A DNA stretch of 64,000 bases from AWTP1-13 sp963820375 (GCA_963820375.1 CAWFZX010000017.1:62001-126000); one strand, 5' to 3'; numbered from the stretch's first letter, positions 1 to 10,418 are shown. Numbers and translations are program-made. The notes: a model not told the origin generated them from the sequence alone.

Positions 1-507
1 ATACCTTTCTGCGCTGGCATCGCGGCGCGCTCAAGTACGCCGATGCAGCACGACAGGACGCGGCCAGCGATCCTTGTCCGTAGCCAAAGCGCCTCCCCCG
101 CGCATGGCCTTCGGTTGAACCGGCAAACCCGTGCGCGCCTGACGGAGTTGCCACCCGCACCGCAAGCCCCGGCGCGCCCCCGCGCCTTGGTCCGGGCTGC
201 CGTGGTGGCCATGGGAGCGGTGTTGCCCGCGCCTGCAAGCGCGCGCGGCACCGTTCCCACCGGCCTTTGCAACCCATCCGATGGTCTGGGGGCCCGCGCG
301 ACGAACCGCAGGATCGCAAGCGCTGCTGGGCTGGGCCTGGCTGTCGCTCAGGGCAAAGCTTGTGCAGCGCGCGGACCCACCGCGGCAGCGTTCAAGCTGA
401 CTCACGCCTTGCAACAAAGCGTGACGCGACGTGATTTTGCCGGTCGGGGCATTGGTGGCACGTTGGGTCCTGAGGACAGAAGCGGGAGGTGCTAAGGGGT
501 TGGCACC
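1..507. other. no convincing gene
   Basis: Several long reading frames cross this stretch on both strands, but they are rich in Arg, Ala and Pro, match no family I recognise and have no good ribosome binding site. I see only G+C-rich sequence that keeps frames open by chance. A gene cut off at the left window edge cannot be excluded. Confidence 0.4.
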
Positions 508-768
508 ATGTCCCTCAGTCGAGACGTCTTGGTTGCAAGCGCGGAACATCTTGTCGACCGCGCCGAGCAACGCATTGGCATGTTCAAGGTCCACCTGCAC
601 AACCGACAGCGGCAGGGCTTGGAGTGCGAACGGCTCACGGCGAAGGTGGGCCGGATGGAACAAGAGTTGAAACGGCTTCAGCTTTACCGGGCGGTGATGC
701 GCACCACCCAGTTCGCCGACGCCGTCATGCCCGAAACCATGGCCGCGGCGCGGTTTCGCATGTTTTAG
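508..768 (+). CDS. small hypothetical protein with a predicted coiled coil
   Basis: An 86-residue frame starts at an ATG preceded by AAGGGG about 10 bases upstream. Residues 25-60 are rich in Lys, Arg, Glu, Gln and Leu (for example LTAKVGRMEQELKRLQLY) and should form an amphipathic helix or short coiled coil. There is no signal peptide or membrane segment, and I recognise no family. It lies tail to tail with the methyltransferase-like gene, 46 bases away. The reading frame could be fortuitous in this G+C-rich DNA, but the heptad-like spacing and ribosome binding site favour a real small protein. Confidence 0.45.
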   Translation: MSLSRDVLVASAEHLVDRAEQRIGMFKVHLHNRQRQGLECERLTAKVGRMEQELKRLQLYRAVMRTTQFADAVMPETMAAARFRMF

Positions 769-814
769 AAGCGACCCCAGCGGGGCGCAGGCCAGCGACC
801 GCCTGCACCCGCTG

Positions 815-1531
815 CTAGCTGTCGACGCAGGCCGCGCGCCGGGTCAAACGAGCCAACGACCAACCCTCACCGCCGATTGCCGCCAGCGCCGACGACCTTT
901 CCCTGCGGGTCGAGGCTAAGATCACGGCGTTGAGTTCTTGTGGGCTCGGGACGTTCTCCATGAACATCCACACATCAAGCCCCTGCGCCTTGAATTTATC
1001 GGCGATGCGCGCGGGCATTGGGTCATCGGGCGCCTCACACGAGATGTTAATGGCGATGCGGCCGCCTGGGCGCAACGCCCGCCGCACGTGGGCGATGCTC
1101 GCGGTATCGAGCACATCCTCGTAGGAGAAGCGGGGTCCACCGACGTCGATGCCGATGGCGTCGAAGGTTCGTTTCTCAGCACGGACAAACGGGCGCATGT
1201 CGGCCGTAATGCAGGCGATGCCGCTCGGCATCCAGAAGAAAGTGCGCGCCAACTGGAAACTGATCGGATTGACGTCCACCACCGTTACCGTGGCACCACG
1301 ACGATGCAGCATGGTGGCAAGCGCGCCACCACCGCACCCCAAAAGGAGGACGTTGCCGTTGCCGGCGAGCAGCGCCGCCATCAGGCGGATGTAGTCGACA
1401 CCGGCTTCGCCGCCAGCAAGCACGCAGCTCTGGCTGACGCCGGCCTCTTCATAGTGTCGGGCGCCTGTGGCCGCCTCTTCGACAACCGAGATCTTGCCGT
1501 TGGGGCCGTCGAAGCGGGCGAGAATGCGCAT
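815..1531 (-). CDS. spermidine-synthase-like SAM-dependent methyltransferase
   Basis: The 238-residue protein has a Rossmann methyltransferase fold of the spermidine-synthase-like group. The glycine-rich SAM-binding motif LLLGCGGGA lies at residues 62-70 and the acidic strand end VVDVNP about 15 residues later. True polyamine synthases carry a DxxD-type catalytic motif in the next strand; here the equivalent reads IDVGGP, so the second Asp is missing and aminopropyl transfer is unlikely. I chose the ATG at 1531, with a weak GGAA upstream, because the longer frame to 1669 adds low-complexity Arg-rich sequence absent from the family. The substrate is unknown. It appears to be a single-gene unit. 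Confidence 0.75.
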   Translation of the reverse strand: MRILARFDGPNGKISVVEEAATGARHYEEAGVSQSCVLAGGEAGVDYIRLMAALLAGNGNVLLLGCGGGALATMLHRRGATVTVVDVNPISFQLARTFFWMPSGIACITADMRPFVRAEKRTFDAIGIDVGGPRFSYEDVLDTASIAHVRRALRPGGRIAINISCEAPDDPMPARIADKFKAQGLDVWMFMENVPSPQELNAVILASTRRERSSALAAIGGEGWSLARLTRRAACVDS

Positions 1532-2235
1532 GCTGTTTCCGTGCCGAGCTGAATTGCGCCGCGATCTAAGAATGCAAGACTCGTCATCCCAAGTCCAGGC
1601 GGTGCAACCATGCGGCAGGTCGCGCGCGCCGCGCCACGCACGTGCGCGGCGTCCTATCTCGTGCCGCATCGCGCCGGCGCTGTCTAGACGTCTTGAAGCG
1701 ATCCATCCTCCGCGCTGCCGTTAAGCGAAGCCCACGGCCACGACGTCGATAGCTTCCGCTGACACGTCAAGATGCAGCATTGGCATGCCCGCGCCGAACA
1801 CACAGGTGCGCCGCCGCCGAGCGCAACTGCCGAACAGGTCATCTTGCTTTCCGGGCCCGCCGCAATGGCGCCGCGCACCGGCCGCATGCACGCGAGCGTC
1901 GCCTGCCTTCCCCAGCACGCCGGCTGGAGACGCCGGCATATCGCGGCGCGGCTGCTTGCCGTCGAGCAGCGGCATGCACACCGGTTACTGGTTGGGCGCG
2001 CCACAGCGTCCAGCACACAAGCCGCTATCGGCGAGGCTCGCCGCGGGCACCGGGCGGGGCGCCGACCTTGGCGCCTGGCGGCGGCAACTGCTGGCAGCCG
2101 CGCCCCAGCCAGACGACACAGATAGGCCATGGCCGAGATCAAAAAAGGAGTGCAAGTTAACGCCAGCCGACAAGCGGCCCCAGACGTTGCCGGCCGCCAG
2201 CCGCAGGATTGTTCGTCGCGCGACAGGAGGAAACC
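1532..2235. other. intergenic, no supported gene
   Basis: About 700 bases separate the methyltransferase-like gene from the divergent flavin oxidoreductase. Long frames exist on both strands, including one running antisense into the oxidoreductase, but all have Ala/Arg/Pro-rich translations without recognisable domains. Promoters for both flanking genes should lie here. I see no repeat or RNA gene. Confidence 0.4.
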
Positions 2236-3324
2236 ATGCAGTTCGGCTATTTCACGATGCCTTCGCACCCGCCCGAGCGAGCCCTGCGGGACGGTCACGA
2301 ATGGGACCTGAAGGTTATCCAATGGCTCGATGACCTCGGCTACAAGGAATGCTGGATCGGCGAGCACCATACCGCTCCGTGGGAGCCGCATCCCGCTCCT
2401 GATTTGCTGGTGGCGCAGGCCTTGCTGCAGACCAAGCGCATCCGGATCGGACCCGGCGGCTTCCTGCTGCCCTATCACCACCCCGCCGAACTCGCCAACC
2501 GGGTCGCCATGCTCGATCATATTGCGGGTGGTCGTCTCAACTTCGGCGTTGCTGCTTCCGGCTTGCCAAGCGATTGGGCCATGTTCAATGTCGACGGCGA
2601 AAAGGGCGCCAATCGCGATATGACGCGCGAAGCCCTCGACATCATCCTCAAGCTGTGGTCGACCAACGAACCGTTCGAATACGTCGGAAACTTCTGGACC
2701 GTGCGCAACCCCGAAGTGATGTATGGCTTTTTGAAGCCGCACATCAAGCCACTACAGCAGCCTTGCCCGCCGATCGGCGTGGCCGGACTTTCGAAGGGCT
2801 CCGATACCCTCAAACTCGCCGGCGAACGCGGCTATATTCCAATGAGCCTCAATCTCAACCCGGCCTACGTCGGCAGCCACTGGGAGGCGGTGGAAATCGG
2901 CGCTGCAAAAACCGGGCGAACGCCCGACCGCGCCCAATGGCGCATGGTGCGCGAAGTGTTCGTCGCCGACACGGATGCGGAGGCCATGCGTCTGTCGGTT
3001 GGACTGCACATGGGCCGCATGATGCGTGAATACTTCCTGCCGCTGCTGAAGGAGTTTGAATTCCTGCAGTTTCTGAAGCACGATCAAAATGTTGCCGACA
3101 GCGACGTCACCGCCGAGTACTGCGCGCGGCACAACTGGATCGTTGGTTCTCCGGCGACCGTCAGTGAAAAGATCGCGCGCATCCATGACGAGGTCGGCGG
3201 CTTCGGCCATCTCTTGGTGTTCGGCTTCGACTATGTCGAACATCCGCAAGCCTGGCGCCATTCGCTGGAACTGCTGGCCAAAGAGGTTTTGCCGCGGGTG
3301 CAGCACCTGTCGGCGGCAGCCTGA
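2236..3324 (+). CDS. LLM-class flavin-dependent oxidoreductase (bacterial luciferase-like)
   Basis: This 362-residue protein is a luciferase-like monooxygenase of the F420/FMN TIM-barrel superfamily. It opens MQFGYFTMPSHPPER and continues with the typical early strand and loop GEHHTAPWEPHPAPDLL, then RIGPGGFLLPYHHP and LNFGVAASGLPSDW. Such enzymes use reduced flavin to oxygenate or oxidise small organic compounds. The ATG at 2236 is fixed by a strong AGGAGG five bases upstream; an earlier in-frame start at 2209 has no such site. It converges on uvrB, with 47 bases between stop codons. The substrate cannot be told from sequence. Confidence 0.9.
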   Translation: MQFGYFTMPSHPPERALRDGHEWDLKVIQWLDDLGYKECWIGEHHTAPWEPHPAPDLLVAQALLQTKRIRIGPGGFLLPYHHPAELANRVAMLDHIAGGRLNFGVAASGLPSDWAMFNVDGEKGANRDMTREALDIILKLWSTNEPFEYVGNFWTVRNPEVMYGFLKPHIKPLQQPCPPIGVAGLSKGSDTLKLAGERGYIPMSLNLNPAYVGSHWEAVEIGAAKTGRTPDRAQWRMVREVFVADTDAEAMRLSVGLHMGRMMREYFLPLLKEFEFLQFLKHDQNVADSDVTAEYCARHNWIVGSPATVSEKIARIHDEVGGFGHLLVFGFDYVEHPQAWRHSLELLAKEVLPRVQHLSAAA

Positions 3325-3371
3325 AGGGCAGGCAGACCTGAGCGAGACAAGCGGCGTTAGGGCGGCTATCG

Positions 3372-6300
3372 CTAGGCTCCCGGCCGGCCGGTTTTGCGCT
3401 GGCGGCCGTGCCGATGCTTTTTGCGCTGGCGAGCGTCGGCAACGTCGATGCTGCGGGTCGGGCTGCCGGCGTCCGTCGCCCCCAAGGTCTCCCCGCCGAC
3501 GAGCGGGGCGGGGCCGGGCTTGGGGGGCAGTGGCCTACCGGCGCTGGGTAAGCTGCGCTCGGCGTGAGGACCCATTTCATCCAGGGTCGGCTTGTGTGGA
3601 CCTTTGACCTGCTCGCCATACGCACCGGCCTTGCTGCGCGGGTCGACCTGCGGGGCGCGAGCAGCATAGGCACGTGCCGGCAGCGGCCGATTGCGGGCCG
3701 AGCCCATCTCGTCGAGCTCTGGCTTGCGGATGCGGCTGGGCACGCTGCTGGTCTGGGCGTGGGTTGGCTGCACGGGCTGATAGGCGCGCTCGATGCGCGA
3801 GCCTGCGTCGGTCGCCGACTTGGTGGGCCCTGGGGCTTGCCCAAGGCCACCAGCGGCTGGCACCGAGGCCGATGCGCCGCGGCGCTTATTGTCAGCCAGC
3901 ACCTGTGCCTTCGGGCCGTACTTACGCTCGCCAGCGAAGGCGCCGGCGCGGTCTTCAACCTCGGACTGACGGGCGAGCGGATCGTCGCAAATGGCGAGTT
4001 CGGTCTCGCGTAGGCGCTTGATCTCATCACGCAGGCGTGCCGCGGTCTCGAACTCGAGATCGGCCGCGGCCTCGTGCATCTTCTTCTCAAGCCCATCGAT
4101 AACGGCCCGCAGATTATGGCCGACCAGCGCGGCACCCTCGTCGGCCATACCGGCATCGACGGTAACGTGATCTTGCTCGTAGACGGATGACAACACGTCG
4201 GCAATGTTCTTGCGCACGGATTCCGGCGTAATGCCGTTGGCCTCGTTCCACGCCTGTTGCTTCTCGCGCCGACGCTCGGTCTCGGCGATGGCGCGCTCAA
4301 GTGAGCCGGTCATTTGGTCGGCGTAAAGGATGACCTTGCCATCGACATTGCGGGCCGCGCGGCCGATGGTTTGGATCAGCGAGGTTTCGCTGCGCAGGAA
4401 GCCTTCTTTGTCAGCGTCGAGGATCGCCACCAGGGCGCACTCGGGGATGTCGAGGCCCTCGCGCAGCAGGTTAATGCCGATTAGCACGTCGAAGGCGCCA
4501 AGACGCAGGTCACGAATGATCTCGATGCGCTCGAGGGTTTCGATGTCGGAATGCATGTAGCGCACGCGAATACCCTGCTCGTGCATGTACTCGGTCAGGT
4601 CTTCCGACATACGCTTGGTGAGGGTGGTGACGAGGGTGCGATAGCCTGCCCGCGTAACCCGGCGCACCTCGTCGATCAGGTCGTCGACCTGCGACCTGGC
4701 AGGGCGCACCTCCACCAGGGGATCGACCAGACCCGTCGGACGGATCACCTGCTCGATGAAGGCGCCGCCGGTCTGCTGCATCTCCCACGGGCCGGGCGTC
4801 GCCGAGACATACAGCGTCTGCGGCCGCATGGCATCCCACTCCTCGAAACGGAGCGGCCGATTGTCCATGCACGACGGCAGGCGGAAGCCGTACTCGGCCA
4901 GCGTCGCCTTGCGGCGATAGTCGCCACGAAACATGCCGCCGATTTGCGGCACGGTGACGTGGCTCTCATCGACAAACACCAGCGCGTTGTCCGGCAGGTA
5001 TTCGAACAAGGTGGGCGGCGGCTCGCCGGGCTGCCGGCCGGTAAGGTAGCGTGAGTAGTTCTCGATGCCGGCGCAAGACCCGGTCGCCTCCATCATCTCC
5101 ATGTCGAACAAGGTGCGCTGCTCAAGGCGCTGGGCCTCCAGCAGGCGCCCTGAGTTGTAGAGCTCCTCAAGGCGCTGCTTCATCTCGGCTTTGATGCTCT
5201 TGAGCGCCTGCTGCAAGGTCGGCTTGGGGGTGACATAGTGGGAGTTGGCGTAGACCTTGATCAGCTTCAGTGCATCGGTCTTCTCGCCGGTCAGCGGATC
5301 GAACTCCGTGATTGCCTCGACCTCGTCGCCAAACATCGAGATCCGCCAGCCGCGGTCCTCAAGGTGGGCGGGGAACAGCTCGACGGTGTCGCCACGCACC
5401 CGAAAGGTGCCGCGCATAAAGTTGGCATCGCTGCGCCGATAGTGCAGCGCCACCAAGTCAGCGAGCAGCTGTCGTTGCGGGATCGACTCGCCGACCTCTA
5501 CGGTGAAGGTCATGGCCGTGTAGGTTTCGACCGAGCCGATGCCATAGATGCACGAGACCGAGGCGACGATAATGACGTCGTCGCGCTCGAGCAGGGAGCG
5601 CGTGGCGGCGTGGCGCATGCGGTCGATCTGCTCGTTGATGGAGGATTCCTTTTCGATATACGTGTCGGTCCGCGGCACGTAAGCTTCAGGTTGGTAGTAG
5701 TCATAGTAGGAGACGAAGTACTCCACCGCATTCTTGGGAAAGAAGCCTTTGAACTCGCCGTAGAGCTGCGCCGCCAGCGTCTTGTTGGGCGCGAGAATGA
5801 GTGCCGGACGCTGCGTGCGCTGGATCACCTGCGCCATGCTGAAGGTCTTGCCCGAACCGGTGACGCCGAGCAGCACCTGATTGCGCTCGACCTGATTGAC
5901 GCCATCGACCAATTCCGCGATGGCCTGCGGCTGATCCCCCTTCGGCTCGTATTCGGCGAGAAGGTCGAAGGAAATCCCGCCTTCGGACTTCTCGGGCCGC
6001 GGCGGCCGATGCGGCATGAACATGGGCATGCCGCCGGAGACAAGCGGGTGGGTGGCAAGCATCGGCTGCTGGGCCAGCACGGCTCGGGCACGCTCGGAGC
6101 GCTCGTGCGGGCGGGCCAGCAGCGCGTTGAGGCTTGCCGTCATGTCGGAAAGGGAGCGCGAAGGCGGGCCCACCTGGCGCAACGCCGGCAGGGTGGACCT
6201 GCCTGCAGCCTTGCCGCCGCCGGGGGGCAATTCCAACGCGGGCCCGGTTGCGACCATCGCCGGCCGCTCTCCCTGGCGCCTGGTCGACGGCATGGCTTCG

Positions 6301-6479
6301 GCAGCTTCGGTTGGAATAGGCGGCAAGAACGGCGCCTGCGGAGCCTCGCCCAGAGCCTTGGCCGAACGCTTGGTCTCGGGGGTGCCGCTCACCCCCTCCA
6401 GGGGGGGCGCTGGCGGCTTGCCCGACTTGCCGCGCGAGGGACGCGGGCGGGGGGTGGTGTCTTTCGGAAGGCGGGGCAT
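3372..6479 (-). CDS. uvrB: excinuclease ABC subunit B with long N- and C-terminal tails
   Basis: UvrB is the damage-verifying helicase-like subunit of nucleotide excision repair. The core starts near residue 168 (GGISFDLLAEYEPKGDQPQA) and carries Walker A GVTGSGKT (205-212), the damage-binding beta-hairpin YYDYYQPEAYVP (258-269), helicase motifs such as GINLLREGLDIPE, and a UVR domain (LEFETAARLRDEIKRL) that contacts UvrC. At 1035 residues it is much longer than the usual 670-700. The extra length is a Pro-rich N-terminal tail of about 165 residues and a low-complexity tail of about 200 residues ending in a basic stretch. The ATG at 6479 was chosen because sequence upstream of it is unlike the family. 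LexA control is likely by analogy, but I saw no clear SOS box. Confidence 0.96.
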   Translation of the reverse strand: MPRLPKDTTPRPRPSRGKSGKPPAPPLEGVSGTPETKRSAKALGEAPQAPFLPPIPTEAAEAMPSTRRQGERPAMVATGPALELPPGGGKAAGRSTLPALRQVGPPSRSLSDMTASLNALLARPHERSERARAVLAQQPMLATHPLVSGGMPMFMPHRPPRPEKSEGGISFDLLAEYEPKGDQPQAIAELVDGVNQVERNQVLLGVTGSGKTFSMAQVIQRTQRPALILAPNKTLAAQLYGEFKGFFPKNAVEYFVSYYDYYQPEAYVPRTDTYIEKESSINEQIDRMRHAATRSLLERDDVIIVASVSCIYGIGSVETYTAMTFTVEVGESIPQRQLLADLVALHYRRSDANFMRGTFRVRGDTVELFPAHLEDRGWRISMFGDEVEAITEFDPLTGEKTDALKLIKVYANSHYVTPKPTLQQALKSIKAEMKQRLEELYNSGRLLEAQRLEQRTLFDMEMMEATGSCAGIENYSRYLTGRQPGEPPPTLFEYLPDNALVFVDESHVTVPQIGGMFRGDYRRKATLAEYGFRLPSCMDNRPLRFEEWDAMRPQTLYVSATPGPWEMQQTGGAFIEQVIRPTGLVDPLVEVRPARSQVDDLIDEVRRVTRAGYRTLVTTLTKRMSEDLTEYMHEQGIRVRYMHSDIETLERIEIIRDLRLGAFDVLIGINLLREGLDIPECALVAILDADKEGFLRSETSLIQTIGRAARNVDGKVILYADQMTGSLERAIAETERRREKQQAWNEANGITPESVRKNIADVLSSVYEQDHVTVDAGMADEGAALVGHNLRAVIDGLEKKMHEAAADLEFETAARLRDEIKRLRETELAICDDPLARQSEVEDRAGAFAGERKYGPKAQVLADNKRRGASASVPAAGGLGQAPGPTKSATDAGSRIERAYQPVQPTHAQTSSVPSRIRKPELDEMGSARNRPLPARAYAARAPQVDPRSKAGAYGEQVKGPHKPTLDEMGPHAERSLPSAGRPLPPKPGPAPLVGGETLGATDAGSPTRSIDVADARQRKKHRHGRQRKTGRPGA

Positions 6480-7196
6480 GGGGAAGATATATGGTCTGCA
6501 GGCCAGCAGTGGCAACCGATCGATCGGATCAGATCACAGGCTCCTCAGATTGAGATCACCGCCGGCCGCGCCAAGGGCGTTGCCGCAACCCTCGTCCGCA
6601 GCACGCCCAACGCCCAGGAACGGTTTGTGCTTCGACAGAGGCCGTGTCGAGACACCGGAAGCTGGGGCGCCGACGGGGCCGGATTGTCAACGTCACCTGC
6701 CGGAGGGACCGCGGGGTTGAGAGCCTGACCCAGATCTCGTTCGCACGACCCGCAAATCCTTCCGCCAGGCCCCGGCTTCGCTTGCCAGAACATATCCGTG
6801 CCGCGGCAACGGCAGGCATCAGCGCTCCGCACCTATGGCCAGATCGTTGCGCAAATCCGCTGCCGGGGCGCTCACAAGGCGCGGGACCCGCTTCATTCAG
6901 CCCGGATCATTGCGCTCCCCGCATCATCGCGGTGCGTGTCAGGCGATGGGCGCAGGGCACGCGACCGACGCCGAGCGCCGCCAAATTTGGCGCCGCGTGC
7001 GGTGCCGCGCGGCCTCGACACGGGCCGAGGCCTGCCACGGGGACCCCTGCGCGGGCGGTGGTTGGATCGGGCACGTGCGCTGCGGTGAAAGGTGGCCTCC
7101 CAGATTCGCGCAACAGCCCTCGTTGTCGTTGCCACACAAGGGAAAATCTGGTTACCTCGCATCATCTGGGGCGCAGAGCTGAGGGAGTGATTTGCC
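6480..7196. other. intergenic, no supported gene
   Basis: About 715 bases between divergent uvrB and the peptidoglycan-binding gene. The open frames found here (up to about 250 codons) run into the downstream gene in the wrong frame and give Arg/Ala/Pro-rich products with no domain. The last 90 bases are less G+C-rich and probably hold the promoter of the downstream gene. Confidence 0.4.
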
Positions 7197-7739
7197 ATGG
7201 GTCACAGAGTCTGTTGGGCTGCGAGCACGGCTGTCGCCTTGCTCATGACGGCTTTGTTAGCCCTGCCGGTCAATGCCCAAAGGAGCCGGGACGATGGCTG
7301 CAAGTCGGAGGAAATCAAGGCCGCCGGCAAAGCCTCGATTTTCGGCAAGGCTGCCGCCATGCGCAATGCCATCGACAATTGGCAGCGCGAGGTCCGCAAT
7401 AAATACGGCGAGCGCTTCATGGTGTGGGACCGCGCCAAGGGGAAAAAGCAGGAATGCGAAGCTGCCTCGATCGGCACGCTCGGCAAGTTGAACCAGCGCT
7501 GTACCGTCAGTGCATATGCCTGCGCGGCGACTCAGGAGACAGAGGGTGCTTCCGTTGGCGATTGCTGGGAGGTCCAGCGCCTGCTGCAGCGGGCGGGCTA
7601 TCTGCGCAGGGACGACGTCGACGGCGATTGCCAGGAAAAGACGCGCCGGGCCACGCGCAGGTTCCAGCGTGATGAGCGGCTGCGGGTCACCGGCGAGGTG
7701 AATGAGGAAACCTGGCGGCGGTTGCGCCGGCGAGGCTAA
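7197..7739 (+). CDS. secreted peptidoglycan-binding domain protein
   Basis: The 180-residue protein has a cleavable signal peptide (residues 1-28, hydrophobic ALLMTALLALPVNAQ). A central Cys-containing region follows, then a C-terminal PG_binding_1-like domain at about 120-178, with CWEVQRLLQRAGYLRRDDVDG and the helix TRRATRRFQRDERL. It should therefore act in the periplasm at the cell wall. Five Cys residues (CKS, QEC, QRC, YAC, DCW) and one in DGDCQ suggest disulfides. A GAGGGAG sequence precedes the ATG. No catalytic domain is visible, so it may anchor or present a partner rather than cleave peptidoglycan. Confidence 0.85.
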   Translation: MGHRVCWAASTAVALLMTALLALPVNAQRSRDDGCKSEEIKAAGKASIFGKAAAMRNAIDNWQREVRNKYGERFMVWDRAKGKKQECEAASIGTLGKLNQRCTVSAYACAATQETEGASVGDCWEVQRLLQRAGYLRRDDVDGDCQEKTRRATRRFQRDERLRVTGEVNEETWRRLRRRG

Positions 7740-7968
7740 TTCGCCCGCGGGCTTGCGATCGGCGCTTGGCGCCGACAGGGGGCGAGGCTGGGCCCGGCCT
7801 TGCCCTTGCCACGCCCGGTCGGCTGCGGTGGCGACACCGGCAGCCCCAAAAACAGCCCTGGACCTCCTCAAAAAGACGCTTCAATATTGGGCCGCTGTCG
7901 GTCCGACAATCCGACATGCGGCGTCGCAGGGCGCACAATAAGAACTGCAGGGAGCGAGACGTCCGTCG

Positions 7969-8778
7969 ATGGTGGCGCAAACTCGATTGCGCGCCGCGCC
8001 AGCAGAGGGCAGGAATGCCCTGCTCAGCGTGTGCGACATTTCGGTGCGCTTTGGCGGCATCGTGGCTTTGGATGGGGTGTCCTTCGATGTCGAAACGGGC
8101 CAGATTGCCGGCCTGATCGGTCCCAACGGTGCGGGCAAGACGACGCTCTTTAACTGCTTGAGCCGGCTCTATATTCCAAACCAGGGCGAGATCTTGTTCG
8201 AGGGGCGCTCGATCCTGCGCGACAGCCGGCACGCCATTGCCAAGATCGGGATCGGTCGCACGTTTCAGAACGTGGCCCTGTTCGACCGCATGTCGGTGCT
8301 CGACAATGTCAAGGTCGGCTGCCACAGCCGCACCAGCGTCGGCTTCAGCACCGATGCCCTGCGTCTGCCCCGGCACTACGCTGAGGAGCTCGAGATTGCG
8401 GAACGGGCGAGGGAACTGATCGCCTTCATGGAACTCGAGGCCTTCGCCCACCTGCCGGCCGGGCCGTTACCGTTTCCCGTCCGCAAACGCGTGGAGCTCG
8501 CGCGCGCCCTGGCAGGACGGCCGAAACTTCTGCTGCTCGACGAGCCCGCGGCCGGCCTCAATCACGATGAGGTCGACGTCCTCAGGGGCCAGATCCGCCG
8601 GGTGCGTGACACGCAGAACGTCACGGTGTTGCTGGTCGAGCATCACATGAGCCTGGTGATGTCGGTGTCCGACAAGGTGGTTGCCATTGATTTTGGCAAG
8701 AAAATCGCCGAAGGCTCCCCGTCGGAGGTGCAGCGCGATCCGGAGGTGATCCGGGCCTATCTCGGAACGGAGGCGTAA
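7969..8778 (+). CDS. livG: branched-chain amino acid ABC transporter ATP-binding protein LivG
   Basis: First gene of a five-gene LIV-type import cluster. The 269-residue ATPase has Walker A GPNGAGKT (51-58), Q-loop TFQNVALFDRMSV, Walker B LLLLDEP (187-193) and the LivG-type GLNHDEV after it, then the switch His in LVEHHMS. The signature loop is unusual: LPFPVRKRVEL replaces the usual G-containing LSGGQ/LPYGLQ form. Powering of amino acid or related uptake follows from the family; the substrate is not defined. The start at 7969 gives an N-terminal extension of about 18 residues, so a slightly later start is possible. One base separates its stop from livF. Confidence 0.9.
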   Translation: MVAQTRLRAAPAEGRNALLSVCDISVRFGGIVALDGVSFDVETGQIAGLIGPNGAGKTTLFNCLSRLYIPNQGEILFEGRSILRDSRHAIAKIGIGRTFQNVALFDRMSVLDNVKVGCHSRTSVGFSTDALRLPRHYAEELEIAERARELIAFMELEAFAHLPAGPLPFPVRKRVELARALAGRPKLLLLDEPAAGLNHDEVDVLRGQIRRVRDTQNVTVLLVEHHMSLVMSVSDKVVAIDFGKKIAEGSPSEVQRDPEVIRAYLGTEA

Positions 8779-8779
8779 G

Positions 8780-9493
<714 letters not shown>

Positions 9494-9509
9494 GGGACAA
9501 GCCACGCGC

Positions 9510-10418
9510 ATGGAACAATTGATCCAGCAGGTCGCCTCGGGCCTTGCCAACGGCGCGATCTACGCCTGCCTGGCGTTGGCGCTTGGTGATGATCTTCGTC
9601 TCGACCGACCACATCAACTTCGCCCAGGGGGAACTGGCGATGTTCAGCGCCTACCTGGTTTGGCAGGCATCTGGCGTGGGGTTTGAACTTCTGGGTTGCG
9701 CTACCGGTGGTGGCTCTGCTTTCGTTCCTGATCGGCGTCGGCATCGAGCGCGTGATCCTGCGGCCGCTGCATCACGCGCCGGTTTTGTCGGTGGTGGTGG
9801 TGTTTATCGGGCTGCTGGCGATCTTCCACTCGCTCGCCGGGGCAATCTGGGGCCACACCATCAAGGCGATACCCTCCCCCTTCCCGCACTTTACTTTTGT
9901 CGGCTCCGGCTACATCGGTCCACATCAAATCGGCATGATCGTGGTGACGGTGGCGCTGCTGCTGGCACTTGTTTGCGTTTTTCCGTTTTACCCCACTCGG
10001 GCTTGCCATGCGTGCGGCGGCGCAGAACCCAACCTCTGCCCGGCTCGCCGGCATCCGCGTCGACTGGATGCTGGCACTCGGTTGGGGATTGGCGGCCGCC
10101 ATCGGCGCGGTTGCCGGCTCGCTGGTCGCCCCGGCGGTCTACCTCGAGCCCAATATGATGGCGAGCATCCTGCTCTACGGCTTTGCGGGCGCCCTGGTCG
10201 GCGGCATCTCGAGCCCCGGCGGCGCCGTCGCCGGTGGCTTTATCGTCGGCGTGTTGGAGAACGTGATCGCCTACCTTGGCAATTTGCTCGAGAAGACCAG
10301 CGGCATCTATCTGATCGGCAACGGCGAAAAGCTGACTGTGGCGCTGATCATTGTCATCACCGTACTGACCCTCAAGCCCAGCGGCCTATTTGGCCATGTT
10401 TCAGTGAAGCGGGTGTAG
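9510..10418 (+). pseudogene. livH: branched-chain amino acid ABC permease LivH, frameshifted
   Basis: A full-length LivH-type permease (about 300 residues) can be read only by switching frame three times. It begins MEQLIQQVASGLANGAIYACL. It shifts at about 9583 (VMIFVSTDHINFAQGELAMF), at about 9680 (NFWVALPVVALLSFLIGVG) and at about 9968 (LFAFFRFTPLGLAMRAAAQN), ending GLFGHVSVKRV. Each shift is one extra base. The protein sequence is otherwise conserved, with hydrophobic segments and the EAA-like region intact, so either recent decay or base-calling error is possible. The gene lies 16 bases after livF and 4 bases before the probable livM start. Confidence 0.85.

Noticed and set aside
1684..2742. 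352-codon minus-strand frame running from the intergenic region into the flavin oxidoreductase
   Set aside because: Half of it is antisense to a well-supported gene and the rest is Arg/Cys/Ala-rich with no family.
5238..6728. 496-codon plus-strand frame opposite uvrB
   Set aside because: It lies entirely antisense to the conserved UvrB core and its upstream region; the long frame follows from G+C-rich codon structure and the product has no domain.
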